Source: an uncultured Odoribacter sp.
Lineage (GTDB): Bacteria > Bacteroidota > Bacteroidia > Bacteroidales > Marinifilaceae
DNA: 24,776 nucleotides
Assembly: GCA_947176455.1 (NCBI GenBank)
Contig: CAMWQQ010000002.1
Location: 1-24,776, forward strand
Direction of reading: 5' to 3'
Below, piece by piece: positions 15,821 to 23,381 of the stretch. Every line of letters starts with the position of its first letter. The stretch's first letter is position 1. Made by a program: the position numbers and the translations under genes. The notes under the pieces were generated by a model. The model was not told the DNA's origin, did no database searches, and saw only the letters and a list, made by a program, of their open reading frames with translations.

Positions 15821-17602
15821 ATGAGGAAAAGCATTGTTCTGTTTCTGACGGTAATTTTGGGGGCTGTGGCTTTGGAGGCACAACCGTTTTCCTCTTTTTT
15901 TCAGCCTTTGACCTGGGAGCAGGCGAGTCTGATGGCTGCCCGGGAAAATAAATTGGTATTGATTGAGGTCGGTCCGACAGGGAAGAAAATAGACAAGATG
16001 CTGGAAAAGCATCGGGAACTATTGAATGCGCTGCTTCGGAACGTGGTTGCCATACGGGTGGATTCGTCTACTTCAGCCGGGAAAGAGCTTGAGGAGCGTT
16101 TGTTGATGAATCCCTTGCCGGTGTTTGCTTTTTTTATGCCTTACGGAGATTTGGTGGGGACAGTTGCTCCCGATGAGGTGGAACGGAATGCGGAGGTTTT
16201 GCGAGACGCCTTGCAAAAAGCGCAACAGATGGCACTGATAAAGAAAAGCAACAGCCGTGCCGTCAGCTTTTCAGAACTGAGCTTGGAGCAGGCTTTGTCG
16301 CAGGCGACGGAAGAAGACAAGCAGCTGTTTGTATATGTCCGTGATTCGCGTAGCCGGTCTTCTTTGCTGGTGGAAAGGAATGTGCTGAATCTGGACAAGG
16401 TTGCCGATTTCTTTAATCAGCATTTCATCAATCTAGCCTTGAATAAAGACCAGGCGGAGGAGTGGTTACGGCATTATCCTGTCCAACAGTTGCCGACTTA
16501 TCTGTTCCTGAATCCGCAGGGAAAATTGTTGTACCGGGCGGAAAGGTATGCCGATGCGGAGCAGTTGACGGGCTACGGAAATGCGGCGTTGGAGAAAGCT
16601 CGGGGGATTCCTTTTGAAACGTTAGATGCCGGAGAAGCCGGTGCGAAAGCCCGGCTATCGGGCAAACTGGTGTTTACGGACCATTATGTTGCCGGTAAAC
16701 AACATCGGGAGTTGCAACGTGCTGTTTTTTCCGATCCGGAGGTTACGGACTTGTTTTCTGCGCATTTTGTGAATGTCAGTAGCGAGGATGAGCAGGCTTT
16801 CTTGCAGTTCGCAGATGCTTCCGGCAAGGAATTGCACCGGGTGTTGAGCGTTGCGGATGCCGAGGATTTGTTGAAGCAGGCACAGATGGTGTTGACGGGA
16901 CGGGGTGTTTCCGGAATGACGGAAGCGTATCAGAGAGGCAACCGGGAAGAGAAATTCGTGGAAGAGTATCTGGTCGTGCTGGAACGAGCGGGCAGGAGCG
17001 GGGAGGCTTCGCAAGTCGCTATGGCGCATTTGGTTTCGTTGGCACCGGATTGCTTGAAGGAGAAGCGATATTGGGCGTTGTTTGAGCAGTATGTTCGGGA
17101 TGCCGAATCGTCTTTTTTCGACTATTTGTTGGAACACCGGACAGAACTTGCCGGACTTTACGGTGAGGAGGAGGTCTACCGAAAAGTGACGGACTTGTGG
17201 TTGGCAGGAGCCGGGCATTTTGTCCGTGACGGACGTTTTGACGAGGTCGGTTTCAAGGAATATGCCAAACGCTTGCGAAAAGAGAAGGTGGAGGGGTGGC
17301 GGCAAATCGTCCGAAATGCGCGTATGCAGGCAGCGGAACAGACGGGCGACTGGAAAACCTTTATCACTTTGGCAGAGGAGAAATGGCACGAAGAACATTT
17401 GACGGATGCGGAACTTTATCGTTGGGGAATGAAAATCGACGAGTGCTGTCGGGATGAGGGGGTGCGCTACAAAATGGCGCAATGGCTTGCCGGCAGGGCA
17501 TTGCAGATACAACGGAATGAACAGGTCAGTGGCAAAGTGAAGGTGACTTCTTATCGTGGTTTCTTTGAGAAACTGGCGAACGACCTTTTGCGAAAAAAAT
17601 AG
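15821..17602 (+). CDS. Exported protein with three cysteine-free thioredoxin-like domains
   Basis: This 593-residue protein has a signal peptide (MRKSIVLFLTVILGAVALEA) and then three thioredoxin-like units at about 28-140, 150-260 and 270-355. Unit 1 has NKLVLIEVGPTGKKIDKM where active relatives carry WCxxC, and keeps the cis-proline (NPLPVFAFF). Unit 2 keeps QQLPTYLFLNPQGKLLYR. Unit 3 (LVFTDHYVAGKQHRELQRAV, then FSDPEV and AHFVNV) strongly resembles the thioredoxin_7/DsbD-gamma layout without its cysteines. No cysteine occurs in about the first 400 residues. The C-terminal 240 residues are helical and contain the only cysteines (APDC, DECC). It therefore cannot do standard dithiol exchange; a chaperone, scaffold or binding role is inferred. 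Its stop lies four bases from the convergent uvrB stop. Confidence 0.85.
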   Translation: MRKSIVLFLTVILGAVALEAQPFSSFFQPLTWEQASLMAARENKLVLIEVGPTGKKIDKMLEKHRELLNALLRNVVAIRVDSSTSAGKELEERLLMNPLPVFAFFMPYGDLVGTVAPDEVERNAEVLRDALQKAQQMALIKKSNSRAVSFSELSLEQALSQATEEDKQLFVYVRDSRSRSSLLVERNVLNLDKVADFFNQHFINLALNKDQAEEWLRHYPVQQLPTYLFLNPQGKLLYRAERYADAEQLTGYGNAALEKARGIPFETLDAGEAGAKARLSGKLVFTDHYVAGKQHRELQRAVFSDPEVTDLFSAHFVNVSSEDEQAFLQFADASGKELHRVLSVADAEDLLKQAQMVLTGRGVSGMTEAYQRGNREEKFVEEYLVVLERAGRSGEASQVAMAHLVSLAPDCLKEKRYWALFEQYVRDAESSFFDYLLEHRTELAGLYGEEEVYRKVTDLWLAGAGHFVRDGRFDEVGFKEYAKRLRKEKVEGWRQIVRNARMQAAEQTGDWKTFITLAEEKWHEEHLTDAELYRWGMKIDECCRDEGVRYKMAQWLAGRALQIQRNEQVSGKVKVTSYRGFFEKLANDLLRKK

Positions 17603-17606
17603 GCGG

Positions 17607-19613
17607 TTATCCTTTTTTCAGTTTTTCTTCCAGCATAAACATTTCATCCCGTAAGCGGGCGGCTTCCAGAAAATCCATTTCTTTGGCGGCTTTTTGCATG
17701 GCGGCTTTGGTTTTCTGGAGCATCTTTTCGATTTCCGGTTTACTCATATAAGCGACTACGGGGTCGGCTGCTATATTCGTGTGTTCTTCCTCTACGTAGG
17801 CCTTTGCCGTGTCCTGGGTCAAGGCGGCATTGGTGGATTTTACGATTTGGCGGGGGATGATGTGGTGCGCCTCATTGTATTTCAACTGTTTTTCCCGGCG
17901 GTAATTCGTTTCGTCAATCGTTTCCTGCATGGAACGGGTAATCTGGTCGGCATACATGATGACTTTTCCGTCCACGTTCCGGGCGGCTCGTCCGGCGGTT
18001 TGGGTCAGCGAACGGGTGGAACGCAGAAAACCTTCCTTGTCGGCATCCAGTATGGCGACGAGGGATACCTCCGGTAAATCCAGTCCTTCCCGGAGGAGAT
18101 TCACGCCAATCAGCACGTCGATGACGCCTTTGCGAAGGTTTTCCAGTATCTTGATACGTTCAATCGTTTCGACATCCGAATGGATGTACTGGCACCGGAC
18201 CCCGATGCGTTCCAGGTATTTGCTGAGTTCTTCCGCCATTCGCTTGGTCAGGGTTGTCACGAGGGTTCGTTCCTGCAAGTCGATACGTTTGTGTATTTCC
18301 GTCACCAGGTGGTCAATCTGGTTTAAGCTGGGAACGACTTCTATGACGGGGTCGGGAATGCCGGTGGGGCGTATGATTTGCTCCACGATGACGCCTTCGC
18401 TTTTCTCCAGTTCGTAATCGGCGGGTGTCGCACTGATGTAAATGGTCTGTCCTGTTTTTTCCTCAAATTCATCGAACGTGAGCGGTCTGTTGTCAAAAGC
18501 CGCCGGCAATCGGAATCCGTATTCGACCAGTGTGGATTTCCGCGCGTGGTCTCCGCCGTACATCGCCCGGATTTGGGGGAGAGTGACGTGGGATTCGTCG
18601 ATGACCATTAAGAAATCGTCCGGGAAATAATCCAGCAGACAGAATGGGCGGACTCCTGCCTGGCGTCCGTCGAAATATCGGGAATAGTTTTCAATGCCGG
18701 GGCAGTAGCCCAGTTCCCGAATCATTTCCATATCGTATTTGACTCTTTCTTCAAGGCGTTTGGCTTCCGGGAACTTGCCGGCGTCCTTGAAAAAATCCAC
18801 TTGGTCCTGGAGGTCCTTGCCGATTTCAAAAAGGGCGTTGGCAATCGTCGCCTTGTCCGTGACAAACAGGTTGGCTGGATAGATGTCCAGTTCGTCTTGG
18901 TTGCCGATGGTCAGTCCGGTGCTCGGTTCGAACGAGGAAATCCGGTCGATGACGTCGTCCCAGAACTCAATGCGATAGGCCATGCCGTCGAATGTCTCTA
19001 TTGCCGGAAAGATGTCCACCGTTTCTCCTTTGGCACGGAAACATCCCCGTTTGAATTCGATTTCATTGTTGGCGTAAAGGGCATCCACCAGACGCCTGAG
19101 CAGGACATTCCGGCTAATCGTCATGCCTTTTTTCAGGTGGATGACGTTGGAACCGAACGCCCTGGGGTCTGCCATGCCGTACAGGCAGGAAACGGACGAC
19201 ACCACGATGATGTCCCGTCTTCCGGACAATAGGGAAGCGGTGGTTCGTAGACGCAACTTGTCGATTTCGTCGTTGATGGCCAAATCCTTTTCGATGTAAG
19301 TGTCCGTTGTCGGCAGATAGGCTTCCGGCTGGTAGTAATCGTAATAGGATACGAAATATTCTACGGCATTTTCCGGGAAGAAGGCTTTGAATTCGCCGTA
19401 AAGCTGGGCGGCAAGGGTTTTATTGTGACTGAGCACCAGCGTGGGACGGTTGATTTCCTGGATGACATTTGCCACCGTGAACGTTTTTCCGGAACCCGTG
19501 ACCCCCAGCAACACCTGTGCTTGGCGACCATCGACGATTCCTTTTGCCAATTGGCTGATCGCTTCGGGTTGGTCGCCTGTGGGGCTGAATTCTGAAGTCA
19601 GGTGAAACTGCAT
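17607..19613 (-). CDS. uvrB: Excinuclease ABC subunit B
   Basis: UvrB is the damage-verifying helicase-like subunit of nucleotide excision repair; UvrA loads it and UvrC then cuts on both sides of the lesion. The 668-residue protein is full length. The Walker A motif is GVTGSGKT (37-44), the damage-probing beta-hairpin is at about 90-110 (YYDYYQPEAYLPTTDTYIEK), and the Walker B region is VIDESHVTLPQIRAMYGGD. Helicase motifs V and VI appear as LLREGLDLPEVSLVAILDAD and QTAGRAARN. The C-terminal UVR domain that contacts UvrC is at about 630-665 (AAKEMDFLEAARLRDEM). It is the last gene of a likely prfC-thioesterase-uvrB unit, 42 bases after the thioesterase, and converges with the thioredoxin-like gene with no visible terminator between them. 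Confidence 0.98.
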   Translation of the reverse strand: MQFHLTSEFSPTGDQPEAISQLAKGIVDGRQAQVLLGVTGSGKTFTVANVIQEINRPTLVLSHNKTLAAQLYGEFKAFFPENAVEYFVSYYDYYQPEAYLPTTDTYIEKDLAINDEIDKLRLRTTASLLSGRRDIIVVSSVSCLYGMADPRAFGSNVIHLKKGMTISRNVLLRRLVDALYANNEIEFKRGCFRAKGETVDIFPAIETFDGMAYRIEFWDDVIDRISSFEPSTGLTIGNQDELDIYPANLFVTDKATIANALFEIGKDLQDQVDFFKDAGKFPEAKRLEERVKYDMEMIRELGYCPGIENYSRYFDGRQAGVRPFCLLDYFPDDFLMVIDESHVTLPQIRAMYGGDHARKSTLVEYGFRLPAAFDNRPLTFDEFEEKTGQTIYISATPADYELEKSEGVIVEQIIRPTGIPDPVIEVVPSLNQIDHLVTEIHKRIDLQERTLVTTLTKRMAEELSKYLERIGVRCQYIHSDVETIERIKILENLRKGVIDVLIGVNLLREGLDLPEVSLVAILDADKEGFLRSTRSLTQTAGRAARNVDGKVIMYADQITRSMQETIDETNYRREKQLKYNEAHHIIPRQIVKSTNAALTQDTAKAYVEEEHTNIAADPVVAYMSKPEIEKMLQKTKAAMQKAAKEMDFLEAARLRDEMFMLEEKLKKG

Positions 19614-19655
19614 GGCATGACAGGTATTGGTTGTTTTGAGCCGTCCCGAACGAGG

Positions 19656-20027
19656 TCAAAGTTTGCTCATGAACTTTTCAGGATTGATGATGAAACGGTC
19701 GTGGACGGCATAGCCGATAGGGCCTTTTTCATCCCATGCTTCCAGTTCAAAGCGGATGCGACGTCCGTCCACCTCGGTGACGGTGGCTTTGCAACCCACT
19801 TTTTGTCCGATGCCGGTAGCTTTGACGTGCCGGGTGTTGATTTCGATGCCAACGGTATCGCTGTCCGCATCCAGACAGCCTTCCAGGCAACGGATTGCCG
19901 TATTTTCCATTAGACCGACCATGGCGGGAGTTGCAAAGACTTCCAGTTTGCCGGAGCCGTAGACTGCCGCCGTATCTTTGTGCGTGACGGTCATTTCCTG
20001 GGTATATGTTTTTCCTATTTCAATCAT
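19656..20027 (-). CDS. Hotdog-fold thioesterase, FlK (fluoroacetyl-CoA thioesterase)-like
   Basis: This 123-residue protein from the ATG at 20027 has a single hotdog fold. Characterised FlK uses Thr42, Glu50 and His76. Here T33 (FATPAMVGLM), E41 (MENTAIRCLEG) and H67 (NTRHVKATGIG) keep exactly the same spacing (8 and 26 residues). The usual strand GxxVxCKATVTEVDGRRIRF and an end with HDRFIINPEKF follow. Proteins of this type are common in anaerobes and probably hydrolyse short acyl-CoAs; true fluoroacetyl-CoA activity is not implied. A TTG three codons upstream (20036) is a less likely start. It lies 13 bases after prfC and 42 bases before uvrB, so it is likely co-transcribed with both, although no functional link is obvious. 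Confidence 0.85.
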   Translation of the reverse strand: MIEIGKTYTQEMTVTHKDTAAVYGSGKLEVFATPAMVGLMENTAIRCLEGCLDADSDTVGIEINTRHVKATGIGQKVGCKATVTEVDGRRIRFELEAWDEKGPIGYAVHDRFIINPEKFMSKL

Positions 20028-20040
20028 GATTTGCAAGGTG

Positions 20041-21618
20041 TTAAAATTCGGAAGTAAAGTGGAACGTCAGTTTCTTGTAATTTTCTTGTGCCATTTGGAG
20101 CATATACTGGGAATCGGCGAGGAATACGTCTCTGCCTTCCTTGTCCTTTGCCATGTATTGTGCCTTGTGTTTCTTGAAATCTTCCAGTTCCGCCTGGTCT
20201 TGGGCTTCAATCCAGCAAGCCTTGTAAAGATTGACGGGTTCCCAGCGGCAGGCTGCCCCGTATTCGTGCAGCAACCGGTATTCGATGACTTCAAATTGCA
20301 AAGCGCCTACCGTGCCGATGACTTTCCGGTTGTTGAACTGGTTGACGAACAACTGGGCGACACCTTCGTCCATCAATTGGTCGATGCCTTTTGCCAGTTG
20401 CTTGGATTTCATCGGGTCGGCGTTTTCGATGTATTTGAACAATTCCGGCGAGAAGCTGGGAATTCCTTTGAAGTGCAGTTTCTCCCCTTCGGTCAGCGTG
20501 TCCCCGATTTTAAAGGTTCCGGTGTCGTGCAACCCGACGATGTCACCGGGATATGCCTCGTCGATGATTGATTTCTTGGAAGCCATAAAGGCGGTCGGGG
20601 TGGAGAACTTCAATAGTTTTCCGTTCCGCACGTGCAGGTAGTTCGTATTTCGTTTGAAAATGCCGGAGCAGATTTTAACGAACGCAATCCGATCCCGGTG
20701 GTTCGGATCCATATTGGCGTGGATTTTAAATACGAAACCGGTGAACTTTTCTTCATCGGGCTGAACCAGGCGTTCCTCGGTTTCCCGGGGAAGCGGATTG
20801 GGGGCGATTTCGATGAAACAGTCCAACAATTCCCGAATACCGAAATTGTTCAGGGCAGAACCGAAGAAAACCGGTGCCACGTGGGCTTCCAGGTACTCTT
20901 CCCGGTTCAATCCCGGATAAACCTCCCGAACCAGTTCCAGATCCTCCCGGAGTTTGGTTGCCGCCCGTTCTCCGATGTGCCGGTCCAGTTCCTCGGAATC
21001 CGTATCCGTGATTTCGATGCCTTCCTGTATCTTCTGGATGCTGGGGGAGTAAAGGCAAAGGTTCTGTCTGTGCAGGTTGTAAATGCCTTTGAACGTGTCA
21101 CCGCTACCGATGGGCCAGCTCAGGGGATTGACCTTGATTTGCAGTTCCTTCTCCACATCGTCCAGGATGTCGAACGGGTCGTTCGCCGGACGGTCGAGTT
21201 TGTTGATGAAAACGATGACCGGGGTTTTGCGCATCCGGCAGACCTGCATCAGTTTGCGAGTCTGGGTTTCCACGCCTTTGGCGGCGTCGATGACAATGAT
21301 GACGCTGTCGCAAGCCGTCAGGGTTCGGAAAGTGTCCTCCGCAAAATCCTGGTGACCCGGGGTGTCCAGAATGTTGATTTTGATGCCGTTGTATTCAAAT
21401 CCCATAACGGAAGTTGCCACGGAGATTCCTCTCTGGCGTTCGATTTCCATGAAGTCGGAGGTGGCTGTTTTCTTTATCTTGTTGGATTTCACGGCACCTG
21501 CGACGTGGATGGCACCTCCGAAAAGCAGTAACTTTTCGGTCAGCGTGGTTTTTCCTGCATCCGGGTGGCTGATGATGCCGAAAGTACGACGGCGTTCAAT
21601 TTCTTCTTTATATCCCAT
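20041..21618 (-). CDS. prfC: Peptide chain release factor 3
   Basis: RF3 is a GTPase that removes RF1 or RF2 from the ribosome after peptide release. With the start at 21618 ([20 protein letters not shown]) the protein has 525 residues, close to the 529 of the E. coli protein. GTPase motifs are G1 HPDAGKTT (18-25), G2/switch around [15 protein letters not shown]3 DTPGHQDF, and G4 NKLD ([15 protein letters not shown]). The C-terminal RF3-specific domain includes [20 protein letters not shown] and [12 protein letters not shown]. These distinguish it from EF-G. A TTG-started extension to 21651 runs through a perfect -7 box and is rejected. The thioesterase and uvrB genes follow closely, suggesting one transcript from the promoter at 21638-21645. 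Confidence 0.97.
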   Translation of the reverse strand: MGYKEEIERRRTFGIISHPDAGKTTLTEKLLLFGGAIHVAGAVKSNKIKKTATSDFMEIERQRGISVATSVMGFEYNGIKINILDTPGHQDFAEDTFRTLTACDSVIIVIDAAKGVETQTRKLMQVCRMRKTPVIVFINKLDRPANDPFDILDDVEKELQIKVNPLSWPIGSGDTFKGIYNLHRQNLCLYSPSIQKIQEGIEITDTDSEELDRHIGERAATKLREDLELVREVYPGLNREEYLEAHVAPVFFGSALNNFGIRELLDCFIEIAPNPLPRETEERLVQPDEEKFTGFVFKIHANMDPNHRDRIAFVKICSGIFKRNTNYLHVRNGKLLKFSTPTAFMASKKSIIDEAYPGDIVGLHDTGTFKIGDTLTEGEKLHFKGIPSFSPELFKYIENADPMKSKQLAKGIDQLMDEGVAQLFVNQFNNRKVIGTVGALQFEVIEYRLLHEYGAACRWEPVNLYKACWIEAQDQAELEDFKKHKAQYMAKDKEGRDVFLADSQYMLQMAQENYKKLTFHFTSEF

Positions 21619-21637
21619 AGTTACGTTTTTGGAGGAA

Positions 21638-21645
21638 CAAAGGTA
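21638..21645 (-). promoter_or_regulatory. Bacteroidota -7 promoter box for prfC
   Basis: The minus strand reads TACCTTTG, a perfect TAnnTTTG match, 19 bases upstream of the ATG at 21618. The leader would be about 13 bases. It is the only clear promoter seen for the prfC-thioesterase-uvrB cluster. Confidence 0.6.
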
Positions 21646-21719
21646 CGACAAATAAGGTAAAAGCTGAAAGCTGGAAGCTAAAATTTATGGGGAGTGGCGT
21701 GTCATAACAAAAAAATGCT

Positions 21720-21727
21720 TACCTTCG
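21720..21727 (+). promoter_or_regulatory. Possible -7 box for the HdeD-like gene
   Basis: TACCTTCG differs by one base from TAnnTTTG and lies 37 bases before the start codon at 21765. No clear -33 element was seen. Confidence 0.35.
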
Positions 21728-21764
21728 TTAAATCAAAAAGAAATGAACTTTAAATTAGAATCTT

Positions 21765-22376
21765 ATGCAGATTGTTTACGCGACAACAAGTTTCAAAGGG
21801 ACTTTCACTCGGGCGATTTTGGCGATTGTCGTCGGGGCGGTGCTGGTTATCTGGCCGGATGTCGCCTTGAGATATATCATTATGTTTATCGGAGCCATGT
21901 TTCTGGTGACGGGACTGGTCGCCTTTATTATTTCCAATAAGAATCGTGAAGAACATCGCCGGAGTTTGGTGCCTTTCAGTGGCATCGGCAGTATGGCGCT
22001 GGGGTTGCTTTTGCTTTGTCTGCCGACGTTTTTCACGACCATTTTTATGTTTGTGTTGGGCTTTATGCTGGTGATTGCCGCTATCGGGCAGTTTGTCGCT
22101 TTGGCTACGGCACGGCAGTACGGGATGATTTCACCGCTATCTTATTTGTTTCCGGTGTTAATCTTGGTTGCCGGTATTGTGGTGCTGTTTGACCCGTTCG
22201 CTTCAGCGGAAAGCGTCTTTATTCTTTTCGGCATCACTGCCATCTTTTATGGCATTACCGATTTGATAAACCAGTCTGTCATTCGGAAGGTAAGGAAAAA
22301 CGCTGAGGAGCAGGAGCGGCTTGAAAAGATGGAAACAGAGCCGGAAGTGGTGGATGCGGAGTTCGAGGAATTGTGA
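21765..22376 (+). CDS. HdeD/DUF308 family inner-membrane protein
   Basis: This 203-residue protein has six predicted membrane segments arranged as paired hydrophobic stretches, including RAILAIVVGAVLVIWPDVAL, YIIMFIGAMFLVTGLVAFII, TIFMFVLGFMLVIAAIGQFV and SVFILFGITAIFYGITDLIN. The WPDVALRYIIMFIG and FDPFASAESVFILFGI segments are the repeated DUF308 pattern of HdeD proteins. E. coli HdeD is linked to acid resistance at high cell density, but most relatives are uncharacterised, so no function is claimed here. The C-terminus (about 175-203) is a charged, acidic cytoplasmic tail. The gene is transcribed alone, and an intrinsic terminator follows 64 bases after its stop, inside the opposing gene. 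Confidence 0.87.
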   Translation: MQIVYATTSFKGTFTRAILAIVVGAVLVIWPDVALRYIIMFIGAMFLVTGLVAFIISNKNREEHRRSLVPFSGIGSMALGLLLLCLPTFFTTIFMFVLGFMLVIAAIGQFVALATARQYGMISPLSYLFPVLILVAGIVVLFDPFASAESVFILFGITAIFYGITDLINQSVIRKVRKNAEEQERLEKMETEPEVVDAEFEEL

Positions 22377-22392
22377 TTGCCGTTTCCCTCTT

Positions 22393-22674
22393 TCAGAGAT
22401 AGGACAATAATACGAGGAAGAAATAAATGAAAACAGCCATAATAACGCCTTTCGAGGCGTTATTTTTGTTTAGACGCAGAAACAGGTAAAACAGGGCAAG
22501 GTCTGCGAAGAACACGCCCAGCGCAATGATTTTGAATTGAATTTTCAGCATGACTGCCTGTTGAATAAAGGTAGACAGGCTCAAATAGCGAAATCGAAAG
22601 ACCCAGAAGAGCAGGACAATCAGCAATGGAGCAGTCAATCCCGGAATCAGTCCCCACAAGATACGGTCTTTCAT
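22393..22674 (-). CDS. Small membrane protein of unknown function
   Basis: With the start at 22674 (MKDRILWGLIPGLTAPLLIV) this is a 93-residue protein with three probable membrane segments: LWGLIPGLTAPLLIVLLFWV, IQFKIIALGVFFADLALFYL and GVIMAVFIYFFLVLLSYL. I do not recognise a named family. The start codon overlaps the upstream CBM9-like gene's stop in an ATGA (22671-22674), so translation is probably coupled. The frame continues to 22698, but that would give a longer overlap. The codons for NKNNASKGVI coincide with the terminator of the convergent HdeD-like gene on the other strand. Its reality rests on the coupling, the intact frame and the membrane-protein composition. Confidence 0.7.
   Translation of the reverse strand: MKDRILWGLIPGLTAPLLIVLLFWVFRFRYLSLSTFIQQAVMLKIQFKIIALGVFFADLALFYLFLRLNKNNASKGVIMAVFIYFFLVLLSYL
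22441..22471 (+). terminator. Intrinsic terminator of the HdeD-like gene
   Basis: AATAACGCCT and AGGCGTTATT form a perfect 10-bp stem around a TTCG loop, followed by TTTGTTT. It lies 64 bases after the HdeD-like stop, wholly inside the coding sequence of the small membrane protein on the opposite strand. On that strand no U-run follows. Confidence 0.85.
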
Positions 22675-23312
22675 GAGAAAGTGATTGAGGTGAAACAACG
22701 GGGTACGTGAAAATCGGGTTTTGTCGTGTCAATGGGCGCCCACGACAGATAGTGAGGAGTGGACAACTTGTCGCCACATTTGTACAAATTGGCTTGTGCT
22801 GTTAATCCCTTCCATTGCCGGATGTCGTGTTTGAAGAGGGCGGATGCGGGGATTGCCACGGTCAGTGTCCATGGTTTCCCGAGTTTTTTTTCTCCGAAAT
22901 TTTCTTTCCCCAGCGACGATAAACGCTTGATGGACTGCATGATTTCGGGAGTGGCGTGAACGGCGTTTGGGCGTTCTTTTCTGAATCCCAGCAATGCCTT
23001 TCCGATACAGGTGAATTCAAAGTTGTAATAGCCGGTATCGTCCAGTGCGATGAAAAATTCGACGCAGGAGTCGGTCCATACTTCACCGTTGTCTTCCCGG
23101 ATGGCGGCGAGGGTGTTGTTTTCCTCTACGGAGAACCGGATAAATAGTTCCGTGCCGTTGTGTGCCATTTGAAAACTTACCTGTGGCTTTTCGGGAAATG
23201 CTTCGGGCCAGTTGACGCAATCGATGATATGCCTTTCGGTGGCGGAAAGCGTTTCAGAAACAAGCGCCAGGTTGTCGGAATGCAATGTTCGGTTTTCGGG
23301 AATAATCACCAT
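22671..23312 (-). CDS. CBM9-like (carbohydrate-binding family 9-like) protein, no signal peptide
   Basis: This 213-residue protein from the ATG at 23312 resembles the CBM9/DOMON-type beta-sandwich proteins of Bacteroidota. Key stretches are IDCVNWPEAFPEKPQVSFQM, LFIRFSVEENNTLAAIREDN, GEVWTDSCVEFFIALDD, YYNFEFTCIGKALLGFRKER and, near the end, HYLSWAPIDTTKPDFHVPRC. Known CBM9 modules bind sugar chain ends, but many family members stand alone and are uncharacterised. With the start at 23312 there is no export signal, so it is predicted to be cytoplasmic. The longer TTG-started frame to 23345 begins inside the upstream gene's terminator and gives a false hydrophobic start. It overlaps the small membrane protein gene by four bases and follows the sugar transporter gene after a strong terminator. 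Confidence 0.8.
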   Translation of the reverse strand: MVIIPENRTLHSDNLALVSETLSATERHIIDCVNWPEAFPEKPQVSFQMAHNGTELFIRFSVEENNTLAAIREDNGEVWTDSCVEFFIALDDTGYYNFEFTCIGKALLGFRKERPNAVHATPEIMQSIKRLSSLGKENFGEKKLGKPWTLTVAIPASALFKHDIRQWKGLTAQANLYKCGDKLSTPHYLSWAPIDTTKPDFHVPRCFTSITFS

Positions 23313-23325
23313 GATGAAATGAATG

Positions 23326-23367
23326 AAAAAAAGAAGTGTGTCCAAAGATTCACTTTCGACACACTTC
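23326..23367 (-). terminator. Strong intrinsic terminator of the sugar transporter gene
   Basis: On the minus strand a perfect 10-bp stem (GAAGTGTGTC with its complement, arms 23358-23367 and 23333-23342, 15-base loop) is followed directly by seven T residues. It starts 14 bases after the transporter stop and ends 13 bases before the CBM9-like start. Confidence 0.85.
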
Positions 23368-23381
23368 CGAAATGCGTTATC

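Noticed and set aside
20632..21531. A 299-residue plus-strand frame opposite prfC
   Set aside because: It is antisense to the well-conserved prfC coding sequence and shows no family pattern.
22671..23345. Longer form of the CBM9-like gene with a hydrophobic, signal-like N-terminus
   Set aside because: The extra codons start at a TTG and are the translation of the transporter gene's terminator stem and T-run, so the apparent signal peptide is an artefact. The ATG at 23312 is used.
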